A stretch of 15,388 nt of DNA from an uncultured Blautia sp. (lineage in GTDB: Bacteria; Bacillota; Clostridia; Lachnospirales; Lachnospiraceae). Positions 6,539-14,621 of the stretch are shown piece by piece. Both the position numbers and the translations under genes were made by a program. Below the pieces are notes generated by a model, which did no database searches, had not been told where the DNA came from, and worked only from the letters and a program-made list of their open reading frames with translations. Each line of letters opens with the position of its first letter. The first letter of the stretch is position 1. The stretch is taken from contig CAMNGN010000031.1 of NCBI GenBank assembly GCA_946538475.1, positions 1 through 15,388 of the forward strand. The letters run 5' to 3'.

Positions 6539-9262
6539 ATGGAAACGCAAAACAAGAACTACGAGATCGTTGACGGCGTGGAGAAGCTTGAAGCTGCGCT
6601 TGCTAAAGTCAGAGCGGCACAGAAGATCTATGCTTCCTACACGCAGGAACAGGTTGACGCCATCTTTCTGGCTGCAGCCACCGCAGCCAATCAGGCGAGA
6701 ATCCCTCTTGCCCAAATGGCGGTTGAAGAAACCGGAATGGGCGTCGTTGAGGACAAAGTCATCAAAAATCATTACGCTTCCGAATATATATACAACAAAT
6801 ATCGGAACGTAAAAACCTGCGGTGTACTGGAGGAGGACAAAGCATACGGCATCCGTAAGATCGCGGAACCGATCGGTGTTGTCGGTGCAGTCATCCCCAC
6901 CACGAACCCCACTTCCACTGCTATCTTTAAAACGCTGATCGCGCTGAAAACCCGCAATGCCATCGTGATCAGTCCGCACCCACGCGCAAAAAAGAGTACC
7001 ATCACTGCCGCTAAGGTCGTTCTGGAGGCCGCAGTTTCCGCCGGTGCTCCCGAGGACATTATATCGTGGATCGATGTCCCTTCACTCGAGATGACCAATC
7101 TCCTGATGCGTGAGGCAGATATTATTCTTGCCACGGGCGGTCCGGGTATGGTAAAAGCCGCTTATTCTAGCGGAAAACCGGCTCTCGGTGTGGGTGCGGG
7201 AAACACTCCAGCCATCATCGATGACAGCGCGGATATTACTCTTGCCGTCAACTCTATCATTCATTCCAAGACTTTTGACAACGGTATGATCTGCGCATCG
7301 GAACAGTCCACCATCGTTCTTGACAGCATCTACGATGCGGTAAAGCAGGAATTCGCAACCCGCGGCTGCTATTTTCTCAAAGAAGACGAGCTTGAAAAAG
7401 TACGTAAAACGATCATCATCAACGGATCGTTAAATGCAAAGATCGTCGGTCAGAAAGCAGCCAAAATTGCAGAGCTTTCCGGTGTGAAAATACCTGAAGG
7501 TACCAAAGTGCTGATCGGCGAAGTGGAATCCGTCGATCTGAGTGAAGAATTTGCCCATGAAAAGCTGAGCCCTGTTCTCGCCATGTATCGCGCAAAGGAT
7601 ATTCATGAAGCCTTCGACAAAGCAGAAAGGCTGATCGCAGACGGCGGCTACGGTCACACTTCTTCTATCTATCTGGATCCGATCACGCAGAAGGACAAGC
7701 TGGATGAGTTTGCCGCACGCATGAAAACCTGCCGTATACTGGTCAACACTCCCTCCTCTCAGGGCGGTATCGGCGATCTGTACAACTTTAAGCTTGCACC
7801 GTCACTCACCCTCGGCTGCGGCTCATGGGGCGGAAACTCGGTAAGTGAAAATGTAGGCGTTAAGCATCTGCTGAACATCAAGACCGTTGCCGAAAGGAGA
7901 GAAAATATGCTTTGGTTCAGAGCGCCCCAAAAAGTATATATCAAGAAAGGCTGTATGCCCGTTGCTCTTGACGAGCTTAAAAATGTAATGCACAAGAAGC
8001 GTGTATTCCTGGTGACCGACAGCTTTCTTTATAAAAACGGATATGCGAAACCCCTCACTGACAAGTTGAGCGAAATGAATATCTCTTATACCGTATTTTC
8101 GGATGTCGAGCCCGATCCCACCCTCGCCTGCGCAGTCAAAGGTGCCGGAATGATGAAAACCTTTGAACCGGACACCATCATCGCACTCGGCGGCGGTTCT
8201 GCGATGGATGCCGCAAAGATCATGTGGGTGCTGTATGAACATCCCGAAGCAAACTTTATGGATATGGCAATGCGGTTCAGCGATATCCGTAAAAGGATCT
8301 ACACTTTCCCGAAGATGGGTGAAAAAGCCTACTTTATCGCCATCTCCACTTCTGCCGGCACAGGTTCTGAGGTTACGCCCTTTGCGGTCATTACCGATGA
8401 AAAGACCGGCGTTAAATATCCTTTGGCAGACTATGAACTTATGCCGAACATGGCGATCATCGACGCAGATTTCCATATGACCGCTCCTAAAGGCCTGACC
8501 GCAGCATCCGGAATTGACGCCGTCACCCATGCTCTGGAGGCATATGCATCCATGATGGCAACAGATTACACAGACGGACTCGCGCTTCGGGCTTTGAAGA
8601 TGATCTTCGAATATCTGCCGAGAGCCTATGATAACGGAATGAACGATCCGGAGGCCAGAGAAAAAATGGCAAATGCGGCTACAATGGCCGGCATGGCTTT
8701 TGCCAATGCTTTCCTTGGCGTATGCCACTCCATGGCACATAAGCTTGGCGCGTTCCATCACCTTCCCCACGGCGTGGCCAATGCTCTGATGATCGATGAG
8801 GTACTTCGCTTCAATGCAGCCGAAACGCCCGCAAAGATGGGAACCTTCCCACAGTACGACCATCCGCACACACTTGCCCGCTATGCAGAGGTTGCAGACT
8901 ATCTCGGCGTGGAAGGGGCAAACGATTCCGAAAAGCTTTCTAATCTGATAGAAAAGATCGACAGACTGAAAGAAAGAGTCGGGATCAAGTCTACGATCAG
9001 GGAATATGTGCCGGATGAACAGAACTTCCTGGAAAGACTTGACGCCATGACCGAGCAGGCATTTGACGATCAGTGCACCGGCGCCAATCCCCGCTACCCG
9101 CTGATGAGCGAGATCAAACAGATGTATCTGAACGCTTATTACGGCAGGACGTTCGAAGAAGCCGATACTCCGGATGAAAGACAGCTCGGAGGCGAGGTTG
9201 ATGTACACGATTATAAACAGATGTTCCGCAGAGCAAAAAACGGCATTCACAAGAATCTGTAA
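6539..9262 (+). CDS. adhE: Bifunctional acetaldehyde-CoA/alcohol dehydrogenase AdhE
   Basis: This 907-residue enzyme would reduce acetyl-CoA to acetaldehyde and then to ethanol, oxidising two NADH. The N-terminal aldehyde dehydrogenase half carries the catalytic cysteine in NGMICASEQ (Cys252) and the GAGNTPA glycine-rich stretch. A linker near VAERRENMLWFRAPQKVY leads to the C-terminal iron-dependent alcohol dehydrogenase half, with the NAD-binding GGGSAMDAAK (551-560) and GTGSEVTP. All four metal ligands are visible: Asp660, His664, His730 and His744, spaced exactly as in E. coli AdhE. The open frame extends upstream to 6305, but ATG 6539 is chosen because AGGAGG lies 6 nt before it and the extension crosses the terminator and Rex operator. 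It heads a six-gene run, is probably Rex-controlled, and members of this family assemble into spirosome filaments. Confidence 0.97.
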   Translation: METQNKNYEIVDGVEKLEAALAKVRAAQKIYASYTQEQVDAIFLAAATAANQARIPLAQMAVEETGMGVVEDKVIKNHYASEYIYNKYRNVKTCGVLEEDKAYGIRKIAEPIGVVGAVIPTTNPTSTAIFKTLIALKTRNAIVISPHPRAKKSTITAAKVVLEAAVSAGAPEDIISWIDVPSLEMTNLLMREADIILATGGPGMVKAAYSSGKPALGVGAGNTPAIIDDSADITLAVNSIIHSKTFDNGMICASEQSTIVLDSIYDAVKQEFATRGCYFLKEDELEKVRKTIIINGSLNAKIVGQKAAKIAELSGVKIPEGTKVLIGEVESVDLSEEFAHEKLSPVLAMYRAKDIHEAFDKAERLIADGGYGHTSSIYLDPITQKDKLDEFAARMKTCRILVNTPSSQGGIGDLYNFKLAPSLTLGCGSWGGNSVSENVGVKHLLNIKTVAERRENMLWFRAPQKVYIKKGCMPVALDELKNVMHKKRVFLVTDSFLYKNGYAKPLTDKLSEMNISYTVFSDVEPDPTLACAVKGAGMMKTFEPDTIIALGGGSAMDAAKIMWVLYEHPEANFMDMAMRFSDIRKRIYTFPKMGEKAYFIAISTSAGTGSEVTPFAVITDEKTGVKYPLADYELMPNMAIIDADFHMTAPKGLTAASGIDAVTHALEAYASMMATDYTDGLALRALKMIFEYLPRAYDNGMNDPEAREKMANAATMAGMAFANAFLGVCHSMAHKLGAFHHLPHGVANALMIDEVLRFNAAETPAKMGTFPQYDHPHTLARYAEVADYLGVEGANDSEKLSNLIEKIDRLKERVGIKSTIREYVPDEQNFLERLDAMTEQAFDDQCTGANPRYPLMSEIKQMYLNAYYGRTFEEADTPDERQLGGEVDVHDYKQMFRRAKNGIHKNL

Positions 9263-9275
9263 GGGAGGAAAAGAG

Positions 9276-10025
9276 ATGACACCGGATAGAGTAATCGCGG
9301 TAAGGACCGCCAAGACCGTATATCGTGACGGAGACTTTTGCGTAAAAGTTTTTAACAATGAATATTCTAAAGCCGACGTGCTGAATGAGGCTTTGAATCA
9401 GGCTCGCATCGAGGAGATCGGGCTTAATATACCCAAAATTCACGAGGTTACCAAGATCGATGGCAAATGGGCTATCATTTCCGACTATATCAAAGGGAAA
9501 ACACTTCAGCAGCTAATGGATGAAGATCCGGATAAAAAGGACGAATATCTGGAACTGTTCGTAGATCTGCAGCTGGAAGTACAGAGCAAAAAGTGCCCTC
9601 TTCTCAACAAACTTAAAGATAAGATGAACCGCAAGATCAGTCAGGCGGAGCTTGATGCGACCACCCGCTACGATCTTCACACAAGACTTAACGGAATGCC
9701 GAAACACAACAAAGTATGCCACTGTGATTTTGACCCGTCCAACATCATTATCGCCGAAGACGGAACGCCTTACATCATCGACTGGTCACATGTGACACAG
9801 GGAAACGCTTCCGCTGATGCCGCGATCACTTATCTTCTGTTCTGGCTCAGGGGAGATATAGAGACTGCATCCAAATACCTTAACCTGTTCTGTAAAAAGA
9901 GTGATACCGCAAAACAGTATGTGCAGAAGTGGATGCCGATCGTAGCTGCTTCGCGCTCTGTGAAGGGCAATGAAAAAGAACGTGAGTTCCTGCTGGAGTG
10001 GGCTAACGTCGTAGATTACGAATAA
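9276..10025 (+). CDS. Phosphotransferase (APH/choline-kinase fold) protein of unknown substrate
   Basis: This 249-residue protein resembles the aminoglycoside phosphotransferase family. It shows a candidate ATP-contacting Lys24 in FCVKVF, a hinge-like SDYIKGKTLQQLM, the catalytic-loop signature HCDFDPSN (His149, Asp151, Asn156), and the metal-binding IIDW (Asp169). The kinase fold is therefore well supported, but the family phosphorylates antibiotics, sugars, choline and occasionally proteins, and nothing here shows the substrate. Its place between adhE and redox-signalling genes argues against antibiotic resistance. An attractive inference is that it opposes the SpoIIE-type phosphatase three genes downstream. 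ATG 9276 is chosen for its GGGAGG ribosome site, 13 nt after adhE; the frame is open further upstream into adhE, which is not believable as coding. Confidence 0.85.
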   Translation: MTPDRVIAVRTAKTVYRDGDFCVKVFNNEYSKADVLNEALNQARIEEIGLNIPKIHEVTKIDGKWAIISDYIKGKTLQQLMDEDPDKKDEYLELFVDLQLEVQSKKCPLLNKLKDKMNRKISQAELDATTRYDLHTRLNGMPKHNKVCHCDFDPSNIIIAEDGTPYIIDWSHVTQGNASADAAITYLLFWLRGDIETASKYLNLFCKKSDTAKQYVQKWMPIVAASRSVKGNEKEREFLLEWANVVDYE

Positions 10026-10041
10026 TAGGAGGAAAAACAAA

Positions 10042-10281
10042 ATGAAAGTAACAGTATGCATCGGGTCGTCCTGTCACATCAAAGGGTCTCGTCAGGTGGT
10101 ACAGCAGCTGCAGTATCTGATCGCGCAGAATAACCTGGGCGATCAGATCGAACTTGGCGGTACATTCTGCATGGGAGAATGTCAGAAAGGTGTATGTGTG
10201 ACCGTTGACGATACTTTCTACTCCGTATCCCCCGAGACCGTTACGGATTTCTTTGAGACACGGATCAAAGCAAACTTATAA
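10042..10281 (+). CDS. Small thioredoxin-fold [2Fe-2S] ferredoxin (NuoE/HydC-like C-terminal domain)
   Basis: This 79-residue protein matches the isolated thioredoxin-like [2Fe-2S] domain found at the end of NuoE and HydC subunits. Cluster ligands fit the C-x4-C and C-x3-C pattern: Cys6 and Cys11 (CIGSSC), then Cys43 and Cys47 (CMGEC). Cys52 is an extra cysteine. It would carry single electrons in the cytoplasm. It has a strong AGGAGG site 10 nt before the ATG and lies 16 nt after the kinase-like gene and 18 nt before the sensory hydrogenase-like gene. No flavoprotein (NuoF/HydB) partner is present, so it more likely shuttles electrons to or from the neighbouring H-cluster proteins than forms a bifurcating complex. 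The partner is inferred from position only. Confidence 0.88.
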   Translation: MKVTVCIGSSCHIKGSRQVVQQLQYLIAQNNLGDQIELGGTFCMGECQKGVCVTVDDTFYSVSPETVTDFFETRIKANL

Positions 10282-10299
10282 AAGAAAGCGAGCAGCCAA

Positions 10300-11976
10300 A
10301 TGTCTGATTGTCTGACATTAAAGAGATCAAATTGCAAAAACTGCTATAAATGCATTCGTCACTGCCCCGTGAAATCCATCCGGTTTTCCGGTAACCAGGC
10401 ACACATCATCGGAAACGAATGTATCCTCTGCGGACATTGCTTTGTGGTATGTCCGCAGAATGCCAAGCAGATCGTTGATGAAACCGAAAAAGTACAGGTA
10501 CTCCTGCAGGGCGAAGATCCGGTGATCGTCAGTCTGGCTCCTTCGTTTATCGCCAATTATCCGGAAACCGGAATTGACTCCATGCGAACCGCGCTCAAAA
10601 AGCTCGGCTTTTACGATGTGGAAGAAACCGCGCTGGGGGCAACTATGGTCAAACGCGAATATGACCGCATACTTCATGAGGAAGACAGGGATATCGTCAT
10701 CTCCTCCTGCTGTCACTCGGTAAACCTGCTGATCCAGAAGTATTTCCCCGGATGCCTTCGCTATCTGGCCGACGTGGTTTCACCCATGCAGGCACACTGT
10801 AAAGACATCAAAAGGCGGTATCCCGGCGCAAAGACCGTGTTTATCGGTCCTTGTGTGGCTAAAAAGGATGAAGCGGAGCATTATAAAGGCATCGTAGATG
10901 CGACATTGACCTTTGAAGAGCTGACCGCATGGCTTAAGGAGAAAGATATCACTCTCGAAAGGCAGCAGGACCGTACCGATAAAAGTCTGGCCCGATTTTT
11001 CCCGACCACCGGAGGTATCCTGAAAACCATGGCCTGGGACACCGACAAATATACTTCCCTCGCCATCGACGGTGTCGAAAACTGTATCGCAGCTTTAAAG
11101 GATATCGAAGAAGGCAGAATACACAACTGCTTTATCGAAATGAGTGCCTGCATCGGCAGCTGCATCGGCGGGCCGGTAATGGAAAAGCACCGCCATAACC
11201 CCGTCAGCGATTACGCGGCGGTAGCAAGATATACCGGAAAACAGGACTTTGATGTGGATCAGCCCGAAGAGGCAGAGATGAAAAAGATGTTTGAGTTTAT
11301 CACCCAACGGTCCGCAAAGCCGTCTGACACCGAAATCACGCAGATTCTCCGGCAGATGGGCAAATTCAAACCTTCACAGGAACTGAACTGTGGCTCCTGC
11401 GGATACAATACCTGCCGCGAAAAAGCCATAGCCATCTATCAGGGCAAGGCTGAGATATCCATGTGTCTGCCCTACCTCAAGGATAAAGCAGAAAGTTTTT
11501 CCGACACGATCGTAAAAAATACGCCGAACGGACTGATCGTCGTCAACGACCTGCTGGAAGTGCAGCAGATCAATTCCTCCGCACTCAAAATGATGAATCT
11601 TCGCAGCCCCTCCGATATTATGGGTGCGCAGATCGTAAGGATCCTCGATCCGCTTCCGTTTTTGAATGTGCAGAAGAACCACCGCGGAATCTACAATGAG
11701 AGGACGTTCCTGGCCGAATATGATCGATATGTAGAAATGACGATCGTTCCCGACAAAGAAAGCAATATGCTGATCTGTATCATGACGGATGTCACCGAGG
11801 AAGAGTCCGCAAGGCAGCGAAAAGAAGATATCAGCCGTCAGACCGTCGAGGTCGCCGACAAGGTGGTGGATAAACAAATGCGGATCGTTCAGGAAATCGC
11901 TTCTCTTCTGGGAGAAACTGCGGCAGAAACAAAGATTGCACTTTCCAAACTAAAGGAGTCGATTACGGATGAATGA
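10300..11976 (+). CDS. PAS-containing [FeFe]-hydrogenase-like sensor (HydS-type, phosphatase-linked)
   Basis: This 558-residue protein probably senses H2 or redox state rather than making H2 in bulk. A 2[4Fe-4S] ferredoxin domain comes first (Cys12, 15, 18, 22 and 41, 44, 47, 51). The H-domain (about 70-340) retains cysteines of all three motifs: SSCCHS (Cys137, Cys138), GPCVAKKDE (Cys185), and SACIGSC (Cys284, Cys288). A four-cysteine Fe-S domain follows (Cys364, 367, 372, 389), then a PAS domain (about 398-510) and a helical tail. This order matches putative sensory [FeFe] hydrogenases. The first motif has His139 where catalytic enzymes have Pro, and the CxxxC motif is less glycine-rich than CxGGC. 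Its last 8 nt overlap the phosphatase gene, tying the two functionally. The ribosome site is weak (GAAAG). Confidence 0.88.
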   Translation: MSDCLTLKRSNCKNCYKCIRHCPVKSIRFSGNQAHIIGNECILCGHCFVVCPQNAKQIVDETEKVQVLLQGEDPVIVSLAPSFIANYPETGIDSMRTALKKLGFYDVEETALGATMVKREYDRILHEEDRDIVISSCCHSVNLLIQKYFPGCLRYLADVVSPMQAHCKDIKRRYPGAKTVFIGPCVAKKDEAEHYKGIVDATLTFEELTAWLKEKDITLERQQDRTDKSLARFFPTTGGILKTMAWDTDKYTSLAIDGVENCIAALKDIEEGRIHNCFIEMSACIGSCIGGPVMEKHRHNPVSDYAAVARYTGKQDFDVDQPEEAEMKKMFEFITQRSAKPSDTEITQILRQMGKFKPSQELNCGSCGYNTCREKAIAIYQGKAEISMCLPYLKDKAESFSDTIVKNTPNGLIVVNDLLEVQQINSSALKMMNLRSPSDIMGAQIVRILDPLPFLNVQKNHRGIYNERTFLAEYDRYVEMTIVPDKESNMLICIMTDVTEEESARQRKEDISRQTVEVADKVVDKQMRIVQEIASLLGETAAETKIALSKLKESITDE

Positions 11977-13141
11977 TCTATGCGCGGAAATCGGGTTTAA
12001 AAGCATCAATCATGACGGGGAACAGCTTTGCGGCGATCACGTTGATATTGTTGAGCAGGACAATGATTCTACGGTCATTGTCCTGGCCGACGGCATGGGA
12101 AGCGGCGTAAAAGCGAGCATTCTTTCCACACTCACCTCCAGGATCATTTCGACCATGGTGGCAGCAGGCCTGCCGCTGGAAGAATGTGTTTCGACCATAG
12201 CTGCCACTCTCCCGGTCTGTTCTGTTCGAGGCGTGGCGTATTCGACATTCACCATCATGCACATTATCAATTCCCGCATGATCGAACTGATCCAATACGA
12301 CAATCCTCACATTATCTATATCCGAAACGGTGAACTCTATGATTACGCGAAGAACGAGATCACCGTAGACGGCAAAAAGATATATCGTTCGGCCATCCGT
12401 TTGGAGGAAAACGACATTATCATTGCCATGAGCGACGGATGTCCACACGCAGGCATCGGTGTTGCCTATAACTTCGGATGGAAGGTCGAGGATATTGCGG
12501 ACTATATGCTCAGTATGTCTGCCGGAGGCTTTACCGCCAAGGTGCTGTCATCACTTCTGATCGAAGAGGTAAACCGCCTTTACGGTGGCAAACCGGGTGA
12601 TGATGCTACTGCCTGCGTCATTAAAGTGCGAAAACGCGTACCGATGAACATCCTCTTCGGCCCTCCGTCCGACCGGGACGACTGCAGCCGCATGATGAGC
12701 CTGTTTTTCTCAAAGGAAGGCAAGCATATCATCTGCGGCGGCACCACTTCTTCCATCGCGGCCAAATGGCTCAGAAAACCGCTGAAACCACAGCTTACAT
12801 TTGAACGTACCGACATCCCGCCGATCGCGGAGCTGGACGGCGTGGACCTGGTCACTGAAGGCGTGATCACCGTCAATAAGGTGGTAGAATACGCAAACGA
12901 CTATATCACAAACAATGAGTTCTACGAAGACTGGGGTTATGGAAGGGATGGCGCGTCGCTGATCACCCGCCTGCTGATCGAAGAGGCAACCGATATCAAC
13001 TTTTACGTCGGCAAAGCAGTTAATCCGGCGCATCAGAACCCCGATCTTCCGATCAATTTCAACATTAAGATGAATTTGGTGCAGGAGCTGTCCAAAGCCC
13101 TGAAGCAAATGGGAAAACGCATCAAAGTCAGTTATTTTTAG
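11969..13141 (+). CDS. SpoIIE-family PP2C-type serine/threonine phosphatase with an uncharacterised C-terminal domain
   Basis: This 390-residue protein has a SpoIIE-like PP2C phosphatase domain in residues 1-220. Metal-binding acidic motifs are visible: CGDHV (Asp23), LADGMGSG (Asp41), MSDGCPHAG (Asp156) and GDDATA (Asp211, Asp212). There is no membrane segment, unlike sporulation SpoIIE. Residues about 225-390 form a second domain I do not recognise, beginning near MNILFGPPSD and containing GKHIICGGTTSSIAAKWL. The ATG overlaps the stop of the PAS-hydrogenase gene (8 nt), with AAGGAG upstream, indicating translational coupling and probably a sensor-effector pair. The likely substrate is a phosphoprotein, perhaps an anti-sigma antagonist, AdhE or the hydrogenase; this is inference. 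A genuine sporulation role is unlikely in this context. Confidence 0.87.
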   Translation: MNDLCAEIGFKSINHDGEQLCGDHVDIVEQDNDSTVIVLADGMGSGVKASILSTLTSRIISTMVAAGLPLEECVSTIAATLPVCSVRGVAYSTFTIMHIINSRMIELIQYDNPHIIYIRNGELYDYAKNEITVDGKKIYRSAIRLEENDIIIAMSDGCPHAGIGVAYNFGWKVEDIADYMLSMSAGGFTAKVLSSLLIEEVNRLYGGKPGDDATACVIKVRKRVPMNILFGPPSDRDDCSRMMSLFFSKEGKHIICGGTTSSIAAKWLRKPLKPQLTFERTDIPPIAELDGVDLVTEGVITVNKVVEYANDYITNNEFYEDWGYGRDGASLITRLLIEEATDINFYVGKAVNPAHQNPDLPINFNIKMNLVQELSKALKQMGKRIKVSYF

Positions 13142-13151
13142 GTGAAACGAT

Positions 13152-14582
13152 ATGAACGGTTTAAGAAAATTCGATACCAAAGTGCAGTATCTGAAGTATA
13201 AGGTACTGCGCGAAGTAGCGCGGCAGGCATGGAACGATACGCTGCTGGAGAATGTGCTCGACATTCCCAAAATTATCGTCCCCGGCAAAACACCTACCAT
13301 GCGCTGCTGCGTGTACAAAGAAAGAGCCATCCTCTCCGAGCGTGTAAAAAACGCGATGGGCGGCAGCTCTGACCGCAAAAATGTGATCGAAGTGATCGAT
13401 ATAGCCTGCGACGAATGCCCCGCCGCCGGCTATGAAGTAACAGATTCCTGCCGCGGCTGTCTGGCTCACCGCTGCGAGGACGCCTGTAAACGTGGGGCGA
13501 TCTCCTTCGATCATAAACATACTGCCCATATCGACAAAACCAAATGTGTCGAATGTGGGCAGTGCGCCAAAGTGTGTCCCTACTCTGCCATCGTCAACCG
13601 CAAACGTCCGTGCCAGATTGCCTGCAAGATCAAAGCGATCACCATCAATGAAGAAAACGCGGCACAGATCGATGACGACAAATGTATTTCCTGCGGAGCA
13701 TGCGTATATCAGTGTCCGTTCGGCGCGATCACCGATAAATCCTACATATTGAATGTGATCGATCTGCTGAAAAAAAGCAGACAGGGAAAAGACTACAAAC
13801 TGTATGCGGTTGTCGCACCATCTGTCTCCAGTCAGTTTACCTACGCCAAGCTCGGACAGGTCATCACCGGCCTGAAAAAGCTGGGATTTCATACTGTAGT
13901 GGAAGCCGCACTGGGTGCCGACATGGTGGCTCAGGCAGAATCGAAAGAACTTGCCGAAAAAGAATTTCTGACCAGTTCCTGCTGTCCCGCCTTTGTCGCA
14001 TACATCAATAATTCTTTCCCGCAGTTAAAGCCCTGCGTCTCACACAATCTTTCACCGATGGGAACCATTGCAAGATACATCAAGGAGACGACAGAGAATG
14101 CCAAAGTTATCTTTATCGGACCGTGCACGGCCAAGAAAATGGAAGCACAGCTTGACAGCGTCAAACCCTATGTCGATTCTGTCCTGACGTTTGAAGAACT
14201 CCAGGCCCTGTTTGACAGCCGGGACATTGACATTACTTCTCTGCCGGAGGATGTGCTCGATAACGCTTCATATTATGGCCGTATATTCGCACGCAGCGGC
14301 GGCCTCTCCGATGCTGTTGCAGAAGGCCTTAAAGAGCAGGGACTCGACGATTTTACCCTCAATGCCGTGTCCTGCGACGGTATTGAAGAATGTAAAAAAG
14401 CACTGACATTGAAGAGTAAAAACCTGCTTAAAGCAAACTTTATCGAAGGAATGGCATGCACGGGCGGCTGTATAGGCGGTGCCGGCTGTCTTACTCATGG
14501 CGCAAAAGATAAAATGCAGGTGGATAAATACGGACAGGAAGCAATGGAAAAAACGATACTGGATGCTATATCGATACTCTGA
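13152..14582 (+). CDS. Monomeric [FeFe] hydrogenase, group B type
   Basis: This 476-residue enzyme should catalyse H2 formation from reduced ferredoxin. The N-terminal part carries the group B-like cysteine block ACDECPAAGYEVTDSCRGC with Cys86, 89, 100, 103, 108 and 112, then a ferredoxin-like region with Cys132, 135, 138, 142, extra Cys154 and 158, and Cys178, 181, 184, 188. The H-cluster motifs are SSCCPAF (Cys277, Cys278), GPCTAKKMEA (Cys325) and GMACTGGCIGG (Cys436, Cys440). All H-cluster cysteines and the proton-transfer cysteine are kept, so it is probably catalytic. It differs from group A in GPC for MPC and GAGC for the usual GxGQP. The gene starts 10 nt after the phosphatase with a weak AGGTG site and is the last of the operon. 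Maturation genes (HydE, F, G) are not in the window. Confidence 0.9.
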   Translation: MNGLRKFDTKVQYLKYKVLREVARQAWNDTLLENVLDIPKIIVPGKTPTMRCCVYKERAILSERVKNAMGGSSDRKNVIEVIDIACDECPAAGYEVTDSCRGCLAHRCEDACKRGAISFDHKHTAHIDKTKCVECGQCAKVCPYSAIVNRKRPCQIACKIKAITINEENAAQIDDDKCISCGACVYQCPFGAITDKSYILNVIDLLKKSRQGKDYKLYAVVAPSVSSQFTYAKLGQVITGLKKLGFHTVVEAALGADMVAQAESKELAEKEFLTSSCCPAFVAYINNSFPQLKPCVSHNLSPMGTIARYIKETTENAKVIFIGPCTAKKMEAQLDSVKPYVDSVLTFEELQALFDSRDIDITSLPEDVLDNASYYGRIFARSGGLSDAVAEGLKEQGLDDFTLNAVSCDGIEECKKALTLKSKNLLKANFIEGMACTGGCIGGAGCLTHGAKDKMQVDKYGQEAMEKTILDAISIL

Positions 14583-14591
14583 TCTGTACAC

Positions 14592-14621
14592 AAAAAGGAG
14601 CCGAATCACGGCTCCTTTTTT
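14592..14621. terminator. Bidirectional intrinsic terminator between the hydrogenase and zapA genes
   Basis: AAAAAGGAGCCG (14592-14603) pairs perfectly with CGGCTCCTTTTT (14609-14620) around an AATCA loop. The plus strand ends in a T6 run and the minus strand in T5, so the same hairpin can stop the hydrogenase operon and the converging zapA transcript. It starts 9 nt after the hydrogenase stop and ends 4 nt before the zapA stop. Confidence 0.92.

Noticed and set aside
7823..9358. A 511-codon open frame on the minus strand, antisense to adhE
   Set aside because: It is fully antisense to a motif-complete AdhE, has Cys- and His-rich low-sense composition, no domain I recognise and no ribosome site. 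It is a codon-bias shadow.
9276..10025. Aminoglycoside resistance gene
   Set aside because: Only the kinase fold and catalytic motifs match. The operon context with AdhE and hydrogenase-family genes and the absence of mobile elements point to a native metabolic or signalling role.
11969..13141. Sporulation SpoIIE
   Set aside because: It lacks the ten-segment membrane domain and the length of about 800 residues of SpoIIE, and it is coupled to a hydrogenase-like sensor gene.
12710..13378. A minus-strand open frame across the phosphatase-hydrogenase junction
   Set aside because: Both plus-strand genes here have clear family motifs, and the minus-strand translation resembles no family.
10300..14582. 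An electron-bifurcating trimeric hydrogenase (HydABC)
   Set aside because: There is no HydB/NuoF flavoprotein gene, and the two H-domain proteins have sensor-like and group B-like architectures instead of the long group A HydA form.
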